A stretch of 64,000 bases of DNA from Caldimonas caldifontis (lineage in GTDB: Bacteria; Pseudomonadota; Gammaproteobacteria; Burkholderiales; Burkholderiaceae_C), in assembly GCF_002930615.1 (NCBI RefSeq), contig NZ_PSNX01000004.1, positions 62,001 through 126,000 of the forward strand, written 5' to 3'. Below are positions 8,901 through 16,553 of the stretch, in pieces (the first letter of the stretch is position 1; each line of letters starts with the position of its first letter). Below the pieces are notes generated by a model, which was not told the origin of the DNA, made no database searches, and was given only the letters and a program-made list of their open reading frames with translations. Position numbers and translations under genes: made by a program.

Positions 8901-9265
8901 TACCAGCGGCCCTCTTCGCGGACGAACCGGCTGTGCTCATGAAGACGGTGTGCGCGTCCACCCAGCTTGTGGCGGGCCACGAATTCCACGCGCTCGTGGG
9001 TGGCGTCATCGCGCCAATGCCCCCTCACGTCCAGGCCCAGCCACCGCAGGCCCGGCGGATCGGGTTCCAGCGCCGTCGGCCGGGTGCCTGGATGCCAGGT
9101 GGCGAGCAGATAGTCGTGCAAACCCATGACATAGGCGCTGTAGCGAGATCGCATCAGCGCCTGGGCATCGGGGGCTTGCAGATGCAGGGGGCCACCATGC
9201 CAGCGGCCGCAGCAGTGGGCGTAGGCGCGGCCGGTGCCGCAGGGACAAGTATTCGGGGCCGTCAT
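8876..9265 (-). CDS. UPF0225 (YchJ-like) protein with SEC-C zinc motif
   Basis: A 129-residue cytosolic protein. The N-terminus has the SEC-C metal-binding pattern CPCGTGRAYAHCC (residues 7-19), a zinc knuckle also found at the SecA C-terminus. The rest shows the YchJ signature: LMRSRYSAYVMGLHDYLLATWHP, then EFVARH and a terminal WYYVDGDI. The family function is unknown. ATG 9265 begins the conserved motif; a GTG at 9298 would add 11 residues. Its 3' end overlaps the end of the convergent kinase gene by 25 bp. yaaA starts 57 bp away on the other strand, so the two share a short divergent promoter region. Confidence 0.85.
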   Translation of the reverse strand: MTAPNTCPCGTGRAYAHCCGRWHGGPLHLQAPDAQALMRSRYSAYVMGLHDYLLATWHPGTRPTALEPDPPGLRWLGLDVRGHWRDDATHERVEFVARHKLGGRAHRLHEHSRFVREEGRWYYVDGDIA

Positions 9266-9321
9266 CTGGATCACGAGCAGGCTGGTAACCTTCTCCACTT
9301 TACGCCCTTGCCGTTTGCCCG

Positions 9322-10098
9322 ATGCTGTTCCTGCTGTCGCCTGCCAAGTCGCTCGACTACGACACCCCGGCCCATGTGGCCACCCACACCCGCCCTGTTT
9401 TCGTGGACGAGGCTGCCGAGCTCATCGACCACCTGCGCCAGAAGACGCCGGCAGAAATCGCCCAGCTGATGTCGATCAGCGACGCGCTGGCCACGCTGAA
9501 CGTCGGGCGCTACGCGGCCTGGTCGCCCCGCTTCACGGCGGCCAATTCCAAGCAGGCCGTGCTGGCCTTCAACGGCGATGTCTATGAGGGGCTGGAGGCT
9601 CGCACGCTCAAGCCCGAACAGCTCGACTGGGCGCAGGAGCATGTGGTGATCCTCAGTGGGCTGTATGGGGCGTTGCGACCGCTGGACCGTCTGCAACCCT
9701 ACCGGCTGGAGATGGGGACACGCCTGGCCACCCCGCGTGGCAAGGACTTGTACGCGTACTGGGGGTCGCGCATTGCCGACTACCTCAACAGACGCCTCCA
9801 GGCCGATGCGTCGCCTGTGGTGGTCAACCTCGCCTCCGAGGAGTATTTCAAGGCGGTGGATCTCAAGACGCTCAGAGCCCGCGTGGTGCATTGCGTCTTC
9901 GAGGACTGGAAGGGCGGTGCGTGGAAGATCATCAGTTTTCATGCAAAGCGTGCGCGCGGGCTCATGGTGCGTCATGCGATCGAAACGCAGGCACTCCTGC
10001 CCGAACAACTCCAGGGCTTCAACCGCGAGGGCTACGCCTTTGACCCGGGCGCGTCCGAGCGCGACCGGCTGGTCTTCCGTCGACGGGAGCAGCCGTAG
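9322..10098 (+). CDS. yaaA: Peroxide stress protein YaaA
   Basis: A 258-residue cytosolic protein of the YaaA/DUF328 family. In E. coli it lowers free intracellular iron during peroxide stress and so limits Fenton damage. Family marks visible here are the N-terminus [16 protein letters not shown], the central [22 protein letters not shown], and [11 protein letters not shown]. The length matches E. coli YaaA (258). It opens a plus-strand group with the dioxygenase at 10133, 34 bp downstream. With ahpCF in the same window this is a second peroxide-defence function, though at a separate locus. Confidence 0.95.
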   Translation: MLFLLSPAKSLDYDTPAHVATHTRPVFVDEAAELIDHLRQKTPAEIAQLMSISDALATLNVGRYAAWSPRFTAANSKQAVLAFNGDVYEGLEARTLKPEQLDWAQEHVVILSGLYGALRPLDRLQPYRLEMGTRLATPRGKDLYAYWGSRIADYLNRRLQADASPVVVNLASEEYFKAVDLKTLRARVVHCVFEDWKGGAWKIISFHAKRARGLMVRHAIETQALLPEQLQGFNREGYAFDPGASERDRLVFRRREQP

Positions 10099-10132
10099 CA
10101 CAATGAAGCGCATGAGGAACAAGGGGGCCGCC

Positions 10133-11005
10133 ATGAGCCAGACGATCACCCCGGAACTGCGACAGTGGATCACCGAGCAGGTGACAGCCGGGCACGGCCC
10201 GGAGGCCGTGCTGAAGTCCATGACGGCCAGTGGATGGCAGGAGGACGTGGCCCTGCAGGCGCTGGAGCAGACGCTCGAGAAGTTCCTGGCCGATCGGGGC
10301 ATCGACCCCGAGGCCATCTACGAACGCGGCACGGCGGCGCTCTATGACAAGCCCGTGCCTGCCCCCTTGCTGCATGGTGAGCCCAATGTCATCGACCTCG
10401 GCGACGCCCAGGTGCAGGTGGTCTTCAGCCTCGAGCAGCCCCGCGTGGTGGTGTTGGCCAACGTCCTCAGCCACCAGGAATGTGATGAGCTGATGGCCTT
10501 GGCGGCCACGCGGCTGGAGCGTTCGCTCACGGTGAAGACCGACACCGGCACCAGCGAAGTCAACGCCGCACGCACCAGCGACGGCATGTTCTTCCAGCGC
10601 GGCGAATTCCCCTTGTGCGATCGCATCGAGCGGCGCATCGCGCGGCTCCTGAACTGGCCGGTGGAGAACGGCGAAGGACTGCAGGTGCTGCGCTACCGTC
10701 CGGGGGCCGAATACAAGCCGCACTACGACTACTTCGACCCGGCCCAGCCGGGCACTCCCACGATCCTCAAGCGTGGCGGCCAGCGTGTGGGCACACTCGT
10801 GATGTACCTCAACACGCCCGAGGCCGGCGGCGCCACCACCTTCCCCGACGTGAAGCTCTCGGTGAACCCGGTCAAGGGCAGTGCGGTGTTCTTCAGCTAC
10901 GCGCTGCCGCACCCGTCCACCCAGACCCTGCACGGGGGCGCGCCTGTGCTGGCCGGTGAAAAATGGGTCGCCACCAAATGGCTGCGCGAGGGCCGTTTCG
11001 AGTGA
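10133..11005 (+). CDS. 2-oxoglutarate/Fe(II) oxygenase, prolyl 4-hydroxylase-like
   Basis: A 290-residue non-heme iron dioxygenase. The C-terminal double-stranded beta-helix domain shows the first iron pair HxD in YKPHYDYFDP (near residue 200), GGATTFP, and the distal His with the 2-oxoglutarate-binding Lys in LHGGAPVLAGEKWVATKWLRE. An N-terminal domain of about 90 residues with a ubiquitin-associated-like look (TPELRQWITEQV, then MTASGW) precedes it. Bacterial homologues hydroxylate prolyl residues, but the partner protein is unknown. ATG 10133 has AGGGGG just upstream; ATG 10103 and 10112 lie in frame without a better site. The last codons overlap the GTG start of the next gene as GTGA. Confidence 0.87.
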   Translation: MSQTITPELRQWITEQVTAGHGPEAVLKSMTASGWQEDVALQALEQTLEKFLADRGIDPEAIYERGTAALYDKPVPAPLLHGEPNVIDLGDAQVQVVFSLEQPRVVVLANVLSHQECDELMALAATRLERSLTVKTDTGTSEVNAARTSDGMFFQRGEFPLCDRIERRIARLLNWPVENGEGLQVLRYRPGAEYKPHYDYFDPAQPGTPTILKRGGQRVGTLVMYLNTPEAGGATTFPDVKLSVNPVKGSAVFFSYALPHPSTQTLHGGAPVLAGEKWVATKWLREGRFE

Positions 11006-12030
11006 GCGAGGCGGCCGACGATCTGCCCCTGGTGGGCGTGCGAGTGCTCGATCTCACCCGGCTGCTGCCCGGTCCCTTCGCCACGCTGCATCTGCGACGC
11101 CTGGGCGCCGATGTCCTGAAGATCGAAGCGCCCGGCTCAGGTGACGATGCCCGCGCGATGATGCGCTCGGCCGAAGATGTGGCCCTGGGGCGCCCCAGCC
11201 TCTTCTTCCGTCTGCTCAACGAGGGCAAGCGCTTGCATCGCATCGATCTGGCGCAGCCAGCCGGCCGCGAGGAACTGCTGGCCCTGGCGCGCGATGCGGA
11301 CGTGCTGGTGGAGGGCTTCCGCCCTGGGGTGATGGACAAGCTCGGCGTGGGCTGGCCGGTGCTCCAGGCGGCCAACCCACGGCTGGTGATGGCCTCCATC
11401 AGTGGCTATGGACAGACCGGGCCCTTTGCGCGCAAGGCGGGGCACGACCTCAACTACATCGGCTACGCCGGCGTGCTGGACCAGATCGCCACGCGCGAGG
11501 GTGAGCTGGCCATTCCCAATTTCCAGATCGGGGATCTATTTGGCGGTACCCAGGCAGCGGTGTCGGGCATCCTGGCGGCCCTGCTGTCGGCCCAGCGCAC
11601 GGGCCGCGGCCGGCATGTGGATGTGTCGATGACCCATGTGGTGCACGAGCACAACCTGCTGGCGCGGCTGGCCGTGGAAGCCTCGGGGCGTTCGCCGGCG
11701 CCTGGGCAGGACCTGCTCACCGGCGGTGTGCCCTGCTACAACGTCTATCGCACGGGCGATGGGCGCTGGATGGCGGTGGGGGCGCTGGAGCTGAAGTTCT
11801 GGCGCGCGGCCTGCGAGGTGCTGGGCCACCCGGAGTGGGGTGAGCGCCATTGGTCACTGGGCCAGGCTGTGGGTGGTGAGGACGCGATGGCCCTGCGCGA
11901 GGCCGTGGCTGCGGTGTTTGCCACACGCAGCCAGGCCGAGTGGACGGCCGCGTTCGAGGCGGCCGACTGTTGTGTGAGCCCGGTGTTGCGCATGGACGAA
12001 GCCATGCGCCACCCGCTATTCCATCAGTAA
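11002..12030 (+). CDS. CaiB/BaiF family CoA enzyme, alpha-methylacyl-CoA racemase-like
   Basis: A 342-residue family III CoA transferase/racemase. It has the family N-terminus GVRVLDLTRLLPGPFATLHL with LGADVLKIEAPGSGD, then ISGYGQTGPFARKAGHDLNYIGYAGVL, which holds the catalytic His/Asp positions of alpha-methylacyl-CoA racemase, and GGTQAAVSGILAALL. The GHDLNYIGYAGVL segment favours the racemase branch over CoA transferases. The start is GTG 11002, overlapping the upstream TGA as GTGA and indicating translational coupling to the dioxygenase. Its 3' end overlaps the convergent helicase by 7 bp. Likely role: branched-chain acyl-CoA epimerisation before beta-oxidation (inference). Confidence 0.83.
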   Translation: MSEAADDLPLVGVRVLDLTRLLPGPFATLHLRRLGADVLKIEAPGSGDDARAMMRSAEDVALGRPSLFFRLLNEGKRLHRIDLAQPAGREELLALARDADVLVEGFRPGVMDKLGVGWPVLQAANPRLVMASISGYGQTGPFARKAGHDLNYIGYAGVLDQIATREGELAIPNFQIGDLFGGTQAAVSGILAALLSAQRTGRGRHVDVSMTHVVHEHNLLARLAVEASGRSPAPGQDLLTGGVPCYNVYRTGDGRWMAVGALELKFWRAACEVLGHPEWGERHWSLGQAVGGEDAMALREAVAAVFATRSQAEWTAAFEAADCCVSPVLRMDEAMRHPLFHQ

Positions 12031-13595
12031 TCGCGGCGCTTGCCGAAGGGCTTGCCACCCTGGGGCTTGGCACCGAAGGGTTTGCCGCCAAAGGGTTTGC
12101 TGCCAACGGGCTTCGCACCTTGCGGCTTGGTGCCGAAGGGCTTGCCGCCGGCCGGCTTGTCGCCGAACGATTTCTTTTCGCCCCAGGCCTTCTTCTCGCC
12201 CCAGGGCTTCTTGTCAGCAAAGCTGCCACGGGCTTCATTGAACCCACGGCGCTCACCCGGGTGGCCCCGGCCGCCGTCGTCACGCCCATGGCGGCCCTCG
12301 AAGGGGGCACGCTCGCGCGGCGCAACGTCGCGCGGGGCGAACTCGCCACGGCGGTCACCGCGCGGCTTGAAGCCGGCCTTGCCCATGCCAGGCTTCCAGC
12401 CCTCGGGCTTCTTGCGCTCCACCGGCGGCGGCGCCTTGGGCTCCAGGCCGGCGATGGTGGCGGCCTCGATGCGCTGCGTGGTGAAGCGCTCGATGCGGCG
12501 GATCATGCCGGTGTCGCGGCGCTCGGCCAGGGTGATGGCCAGGCCGTCGCGACCGGCGCGGCCGGTGCGGCCGATGCGGTGCACGTAGTCCTCGGCCTTC
12601 ATCGGCAGCCCGTAGTTGATCACGTGGGTGATGGTGGGCACGTCGATGCCGCGCGCGGCCACGTCGGTGGCCACCAGCACGCGCAGCTGGCGCTGGCGCA
12701 GGCCCTGCAGCACGCGGTTGCGGCGGCCTTGCGGCATGCCCCCGTGCAGCGCGGCCACGGCGTGGCCCAGTTCGCCCAGGCGGTCGGCCAGGATGTCGGC
12801 GTCACGCTGGGTGCTCGTGAACACCACGGCCTGGTCCAGCTCGCGTGTGGTCAGGATGTGGTCGAGCAGGGCGTTCTTGTGGCTCAGGCTGTCGGCCCAG
12901 TGCAGGCGCTGCTCGATGTTGGCGTGCGTGTCGGTGTGCAACGCCACGTCGATGCGCCGCGGCTCGCGGGTGAGCTGCTGCGCCAGGCCGCCCACATGGC
13001 CGGCGAAGGTGGCGCTGAACATCAGCGTCTGGCGGTCGGACGAGATGGTCTCGGCGATGGCGCGGATGTCGTCGATGAAGCCCATGTCCAGCATGCGATC
13101 GGCTTCATCGAGCACCAGCATCTGCACGTTCTCGAGCACGGCCGCGCCGGTGCCCAGGTGGTCGAGCAGTCGGCCGGGGGTGGCGATCAGGATGTCCAGC
13201 GGGCCACGCAGGGCCTTGAGCTGTGCCGCGTAAGGCACGCCGCCCACGATGGTGGCCACACGCAGGCCCTGCACATGGCGGCCGTAGGTGACGCAGGCCT
13301 TGGAGACCTGCATGGCCAGCTCGCGGGTGGGCGTCAGCACGACCACGCGCGGGCCGTAGACCCTGCCTTTTTCGCGACGCTTGGTGTTGTCGCCACGTGC
13401 AGCCAGGATGCCTTCCAGGGCCGGCAGCACGAAGGCTGCCGTCTTGCCGCTGCCGGTGGACGAGGACACCATCAGGTCACGGCCTTCCAGCGCAGCGGGA
13501 ATGGCACGGGCTTGGACCTCGGTGGGCTCGGCGTAGCCGGCTTCGGTGATGGCTTTTTGGAGGGCAGCGTTCAGGCCCAGGGATTCGAAAGTCAT
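12024..13595 (-). CDS. DEAD-box RNA helicase with repetitive basic C-terminal tail
   Basis: A 523-residue ATP-dependent RNA helicase. Visible motifs: Q motif (TEVQARAIPAAL), I (SSTGSGKT), Ia (PTRELAMQ), Ib (TPGRLLDH), II ([13 protein letters not shown]), III (SAT), V (VATDVAARGIDVP) and VI ([10 protein letters not shown]). The core ends near residue 380. A low-complexity basic tail follows, ending in eight tandem pentapeptides of type xKPxG (see repeat entry) and KRRDY. It belongs to the RhlE/DbpA-like group that remodels RNA or ribosome precursors. ATG 13595 precedes MTFESLGLN, the usual helicase N-terminus. The 518-bp region upstream is unusually long and rich in hairpins. A second RhlE-like helicase lies at 17998. 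Confidence 0.93.
   Translation of the reverse strand: MTFESLGLNAALQKAITEAGYAEPTEVQARAIPAALEGRDLMVSSSTGSGKTAAFVLPALEGILAARGDNTKRREKGRVYGPRVVVLTPTRELAMQVSKACVTYGRHVQGLRVATIVGGVPYAAQLKALRGPLDILIATPGRLLDHLGTGAAVLENVQMLVLDEADRMLDMGFIDDIRAIAETISSDRQTLMFSATFAGHVGGLAQQLTREPRRIDVALHTDTHANIEQRLHWADSLSHKNALLDHILTTRELDQAVVFTSTQRDADILADRLGELGHAVAALHGGMPQGRRNRVLQGLRQRQLRVLVATDVAARGIDVPTITHVINYGLPMKAEDYVHRIGRTGRAGRDGLAITLAERRDTGMIRRIERFTTQRIEAATIAGLEPKAPPPVERKKPEGWKPGMGKAGFKPRGDRRGEFAPRDVAPRERAPFEGRHGRDDGGRGHPGERRGFNEARGSFADKKPWGEKKAWGEKKSFGDKPAGGKPFGTKPQGAKPVGSKPFGGKPFGAKPQGGKPFGKRRDY
12042..12161 (-). repeat. Tandem 15-bp coding repeat: eight xKPxG pentapeptides
   Basis: Immediately before the final KRRDY the helicase reads DKPAG, GKPFG, TKPQG, AKPVG, SKPFG, GKPFG, AKPQG, GKPFG: eight back-to-back pentapeptides, i.e. 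a 15-bp DNA period. Just before it, KKPWGE, KKAWGE and KKSFG continue a looser version. The tail is probably disordered and RNA-binding. DNA of this kind can change copy number by slippage. Confidence 0.9.
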
Positions 13596-14113
13596 GTCAG
13601 TTCTTTTCAAGGCAAGACCTGCCCCGGTGGCCCAAAGCCACGGCAAGACAGGCACAACGCTGGCACCGACGCCGGGCGTTCTTGGAAAAAGTCGCAGGTC
13701 AGGGGGCAGGGGCCTGCACGGGAGGTGCGGGCCTCAGGCCTCGAGTCGGTGGATTGCGACGGCATCGCCGCCAACCGGGACTCAAGACACCGGGCTTGCG
13801 GCCCGGGGGTGCCCGTTGGGCACCGCGCCTGAAAAGGTCAGAGGGGATGAACGAAGCGCCGCATTGCTGCGGCGCACAACCAGCATTATGCCTGAAAGCG
13901 CGGGCGCTCGCGCACAAGGAGTGAAACCGCCGCGCAAGGGGCCCTCGGTCGCAGGATCGGTCAGGCTCGAGACCGCTTGGGCCAGGGTACGGACCGAGCC
14001 AGTGAGCAGCGAGTCCATGGGGGTGAGGTCAACTGTGCCGTCCGGCGGCAGCCCCAGCCTTTGCTGCTGGGACTCCGCGACAATCCCACCCAACCCTTTG
14101 CAGGAGCCTTTGC
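13596..14113. other. 518-bp gene-free region with several hairpins
   Basis: No convincing gene lies here; open frames crossing it show no family character. It holds perfect hairpins at 13856-13875 (GCGCCGCA, loop TTGC, TGCGGCGC), 13809-13823 (GTGCCC, loop GTT, GGGCAC) and around 13792-13808 (CCGGGC / GCCCGG). On the minus strand CATAAT at 13890-13885 could be a -10 element, which would give the helicase a leader of about 280 nt beginning with the first hairpin. AGGAG near 14102 belongs to the gene at 14114. Promoter and leader are inference. Confidence 0.45.
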
Positions 14114-14362
14114 GTGAAGACCTATGACATCGAGATCCAGCGCCTGAAGTCGGTGAGGCACGACAAGGGGGTGATCGAACTGAAAACCGATCTGCTGGTG
14201 CAGCCTCGCGCGCGGCCGTCGAGCGACGATGGCGATGCCGTGCCCAGCAGTTGCCTGCAATTGCCGGCGGAGCATGCACGCACCCTGGTGCTGCTGCTCA
14301 AGCAGCAGCTGGCCGAGCTGGACAAGCTGCAGCCGCGCAGCCGGCGTTCCGGCCGGTGCTGA
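14114..14362 (+). CDS. Small protein of unknown function
   Basis: An 82-residue soluble, charged protein beginning MKTYDIEIQRLKSVRHDKG and ending in a basic LQPRSRRSGRC. The GTG start at 14114 has AGGAG seven bases upstream, a good ribosome site. The middle region (LPAEHARTLVLLLKQQLAELDKL) is helical and leucine-rich and may dimerise. No catalytic motif is visible. It is followed after 16 bp by another small gene and an SDR gene on the same strand, so it probably heads a short operon. I do not recognise the family. Confidence 0.6.
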   Translation: MKTYDIEIQRLKSVRHDKGVIELKTDLLVQPRARPSSDDGDAVPSSCLQLPAEHARTLVLLLKQQLAELDKLQPRSRRSGRC

Positions 14363-14378
14363 AGGCGCGGGAGGCATC

Positions 14379-14576
14379 GTGTTCAAGCTCCTCGGCGCCG
14401 TCCTGGCCGTCTATGTGTGCCACGCGCTTCCCGGATGCCGCGTGCTGGGGTGGCTCACTGCTGTGCCGCCCTTGTCATGGTTCGCAGAACTGGCCTACCG
14501 GCTCTTCCTCCCGCTGAGGCCCGCCTTGCAGCGTGGGGTGCAGCATCTGACACGCGAAGCCCAGGTCCGGGAGTGA
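14379..14576 (+). CDS. Small membrane-associated protein, possibly a truncated DUF393 (DCC family) remnant
   Basis: A 65-residue frame starting at GTG 14379 with GGGAGG just upstream. It has a hydrophobic start (LLGAVLAVYVCHALPGCRVLGWLTAV) and an amphipathic end. The pattern of Pro-Gly-Cys-Arg-Val-Leu, then FAELAYRLFLPLRPAL, resembles the C-terminal part of DCC-family thiol-disulfide proteins, which can sit beside SDR genes. The N-terminal catalytic CxxC part of that family is missing and does not occur upstream in any frame. Its TGA overlaps a GTG of the SDR frame. It may be a functional small protein or a remnant; the family link is weak. Confidence 0.45.
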   Translation: MFKLLGAVLAVYVCHALPGCRVLGWLTAVPPLSWFAELAYRLFLPLRPALQRGVQHLTREAQVRE

Positions 14577-14584
14577 AGGCGATC

Positions 14585-15274
14585 ATGCAGTCCCTGCCCG
14601 ATGGCTACCGTGCTCTGGTGATCGGCGCCTCCGGTGCGATTGGTGCGGCGTTCGTGCGTACTCTCCAGGAGGACCCGCGATGCGCGAGCGTGGTGCCCGT
14701 GACCCGGGCGTCGCCAGTGCCCTGGGACCTGCGCGACCCTGCCAGCATCGAAGCCCTCGCGTCGGCTCTGGCAGGCCCCTTCCATCTGGTGGTGGACGCC
14801 ACGGGGGCGCTCACGCTGGATGGGCGAGGTCCCGAGAAACGTCTCCAGGATGTGAACGCGCAGGCACTTGCAGCGAGCCTTGCGGTCAATGCCATCGGCC
14901 CGGCCTTGCTGCTGCGCCACCTCAGCCCCTTGCTGGCGCGCGCAGAGCGTTCGATGTGGGCCAAGCTCTCCGCCCGCGTGGGCAGCATCGAGGACAACCG
15001 CAAGGGGGGCTGGTACGGCTACCGTGCGGCCAAGGCCGCACTCAACCAGCTGCTGCAGACGGCGGCCATCGAGCTGGCGCGGCAGCGACCGCTGGCCGTG
15101 GTGGCAGCGCTGCAGCCGGGCACGGTGACCTCGCGCCTGAGCCAGCCCTTCGTGGTGGAAGGGGCGATGGAGCCGCACGAGGCCGTGTCGGGACTGTTGG
15201 CCGTGCTGGATACGCTCAGCCCGACCGGGCGCGCTCAGTTCGTTGACCACGCCGGGCGGCGCATCCCGTGGTGA
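14585..15274 (+). CDS. Short-chain dehydrogenase/reductase (C-factor-like SDR)
   Basis: A 229-residue single-domain Rossmann oxidoreductase. The cofactor motif is VIGASGAIGAAFV near the N-terminus (GxxGxxG type), and the active-site YxxxK is in WYGYRAAKAALNQ near residue 145, preceded by KLSARVGSIEDN, which supplies the serine. Compact SDRs of this type are annotated as C-factor/CsgA-like; the substrate is unknown. ATG 14585 is preceded by GAAGG; a GTG at 14573 that overlaps the previous stop is an alternative start. It ends 6 bp before the convergent DUF4010 gene. Confidence 0.82.
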   Translation: MQSLPDGYRALVIGASGAIGAAFVRTLQEDPRCASVVPVTRASPVPWDLRDPASIEALASALAGPFHLVVDATGALTLDGRGPEKRLQDVNAQALAASLAVNAIGPALLLRHLSPLLARAERSMWAKLSARVGSIEDNRKGGWYGYRAAKAALNQLLQTAAIELARQRPLAVVAALQPGTVTSRLSQPFVVEGAMEPHEAVSGLLAVLDTLSPTGRAQFVDHAGRRIPW

Positions 15275-15280
15275 GCGGAC

Positions 15281-16543
15281 TCAGACACCAGCCGCCAGCG
15301 TCATCCATCCCATGGCGCCCGCGGCCACAGCAGCGCTGCCCAGCCCGGCGGCTACACGCCAGGCGTAGGCGAAGCCCCCGCTGAGCCATGCCACGACGCA
15401 GCGGCTCGCGGTGTTCACGCCGATGGCCAGCAGCATGCAGGCCAGCAGCGTGCTCGCATCGACGCGACCCGCCTGGAAGAGGGCGGCACCCGACACCACC
15501 GGGGCATGGGCATCGGCCAGAGCTGCCAGCGCGACCCCCGCGAACAGACCGGTGGTTCCGAAATGCTGCTGCGCCTGAGCGACGACCCAGGCCACGCCGG
15601 CCAGCACGGCCGCGACGATGGCCGCCTCGCGCAGGCGAAGCGGGCGGACGTCATCGGAGGCATCGGCGGTTGCCGAGGTGTGGGACAGGCGCAGCAGCAC
15701 CCACCCTGCGCCCAGGGCGGTGCAGGCTCCGGCCAGCGCGCTGGGGGCGAGGGCGGCACCGGCCGCGGGGGCAAGTGCCACCGACATCAGCAGCGCCTGC
15801 AGCCAGGTCGCTGCACCCGACATCACCCCCGCCGAGGCATGCCAAGCAGGTTGGTCGGGCCTGGCGCGATGGCGCGCACCCATAGTGGCCACGGTGGCCG
15901 TGCTGGAGACGAAGCCCGAGAAGAAGCCCGAGGCGGCCAGGCCGAGACGTGGCCCCAGCCAGCGGGTGGCGACGTGGCCAATGGCCTGCAAGGCGAGGAT
16001 GAGCACGACCAGCAGACCCAGTGAGCGTGGCTGGATACCGCCCAGCCAGGGCAGGGGCCTCGCCGGCAGCAGCGGCACCACGACCAGCGCGAGCGCGGCC
16101 AGGAGCAACAGGTCCTGCACCTCCTGCTCGCTCAGCAACTGTGTGGACACGCGGTGCAGCCAGCCCCGTGCGGCCAGCAACGCGGCGACGCCGGCTCCGC
16201 AGGCGGCGCCCAGGGCCGGCGAGGCGACCGCCAGCACCCCGACGAGGTAGGTGGCGAAGAGAGCTAGCTCGGTGGTCAGCCCCGGGTCGTCGGAGCGGCT
16301 CTTGAGGTAGGCGACGGTTGCCAGCGCGATGATCATGAGTGCGCCGGCAAACACCAAAGCGGGTTGCTGCAAGGCCTGGGCCAGGGCGCCGGCCAGGGCA
16401 GCGAGCGAGAAGCTGCGGATGCCCGCAGGCTGGCGCGTGGGCCCCTGGCCCTTGCGGCGCTCGCGTTCCAGACCGATCAGCAGGCCGCAGCCCAGGGCCA
16501 CGGCCAGACCCAGCCATTGAGAGGGCAGTTCGGCGATGTCCAC
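15281..16543 (-). CDS. MgtC/SapB-DUF4010 multi-spanning membrane protein
   Basis: A protein of about 420 residues with roughly twelve hydrophobic segments. The N-terminal part has the MgtC-type signature GCGLLIGLERERRKG followed by AGIRSFSLAALAGAL. The long C-terminal part with SGFVSSTATVATMGARHR and the terminal GVNTASRCVVAWLSGG matches DUF4010. It sits in the inner membrane; family members are suspected ion or metal-related transporters, but no substrate is established. GTG 16543 lies 10 bp after the stop of the upstream RNase gene and gives VDIAELPSQWLGLAVAL; a GTG at 16591 would overlap that gene by 38 bp. It is probably cotranscribed with the RNase. Confidence 0.78.
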   Translation of the reverse strand: MDIAELPSQWLGLAVALGCGLLIGLERERRKGQGPTRQPAGIRSFSLAALAGALAQALQQPALVFAGALMIIALATVAYLKSRSDDPGLTTELALFATYLVGVLAVASPALGAACGAGVAALLAARGWLHRVSTQLLSEQEVQDLLLLAALALVVVPLLPARPLPWLGGIQPRSLGLLVVLILALQAIGHVATRWLGPRLGLAASGFFSGFVSSTATVATMGARHRARPDQPAWHASAGVMSGAATWLQALLMSVALAPAAGAALAPSALAGACTALGAGWVLLRLSHTSATADASDDVRPLRLREAAIVAAVLAGVAWVVAQAQQHFGTTGLFAGVALAALADAHAPVVSGAALFQAGRVDASTLLACMLLAIGVNTASRCVVAWLSGGFAYAWRVAAGLGSAAVAAGAMGWMTLAAGV

Positions 16544-16553
16544 AGCCTGCACG

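Noticed and set aside
12024-13595. Repeats in the helicase tail as a CRISPR array or mobile element
   Set aside because: The 15-bp period lies fully in frame inside the coding region, with no unique spacers and no cas or transposase genes nearby.
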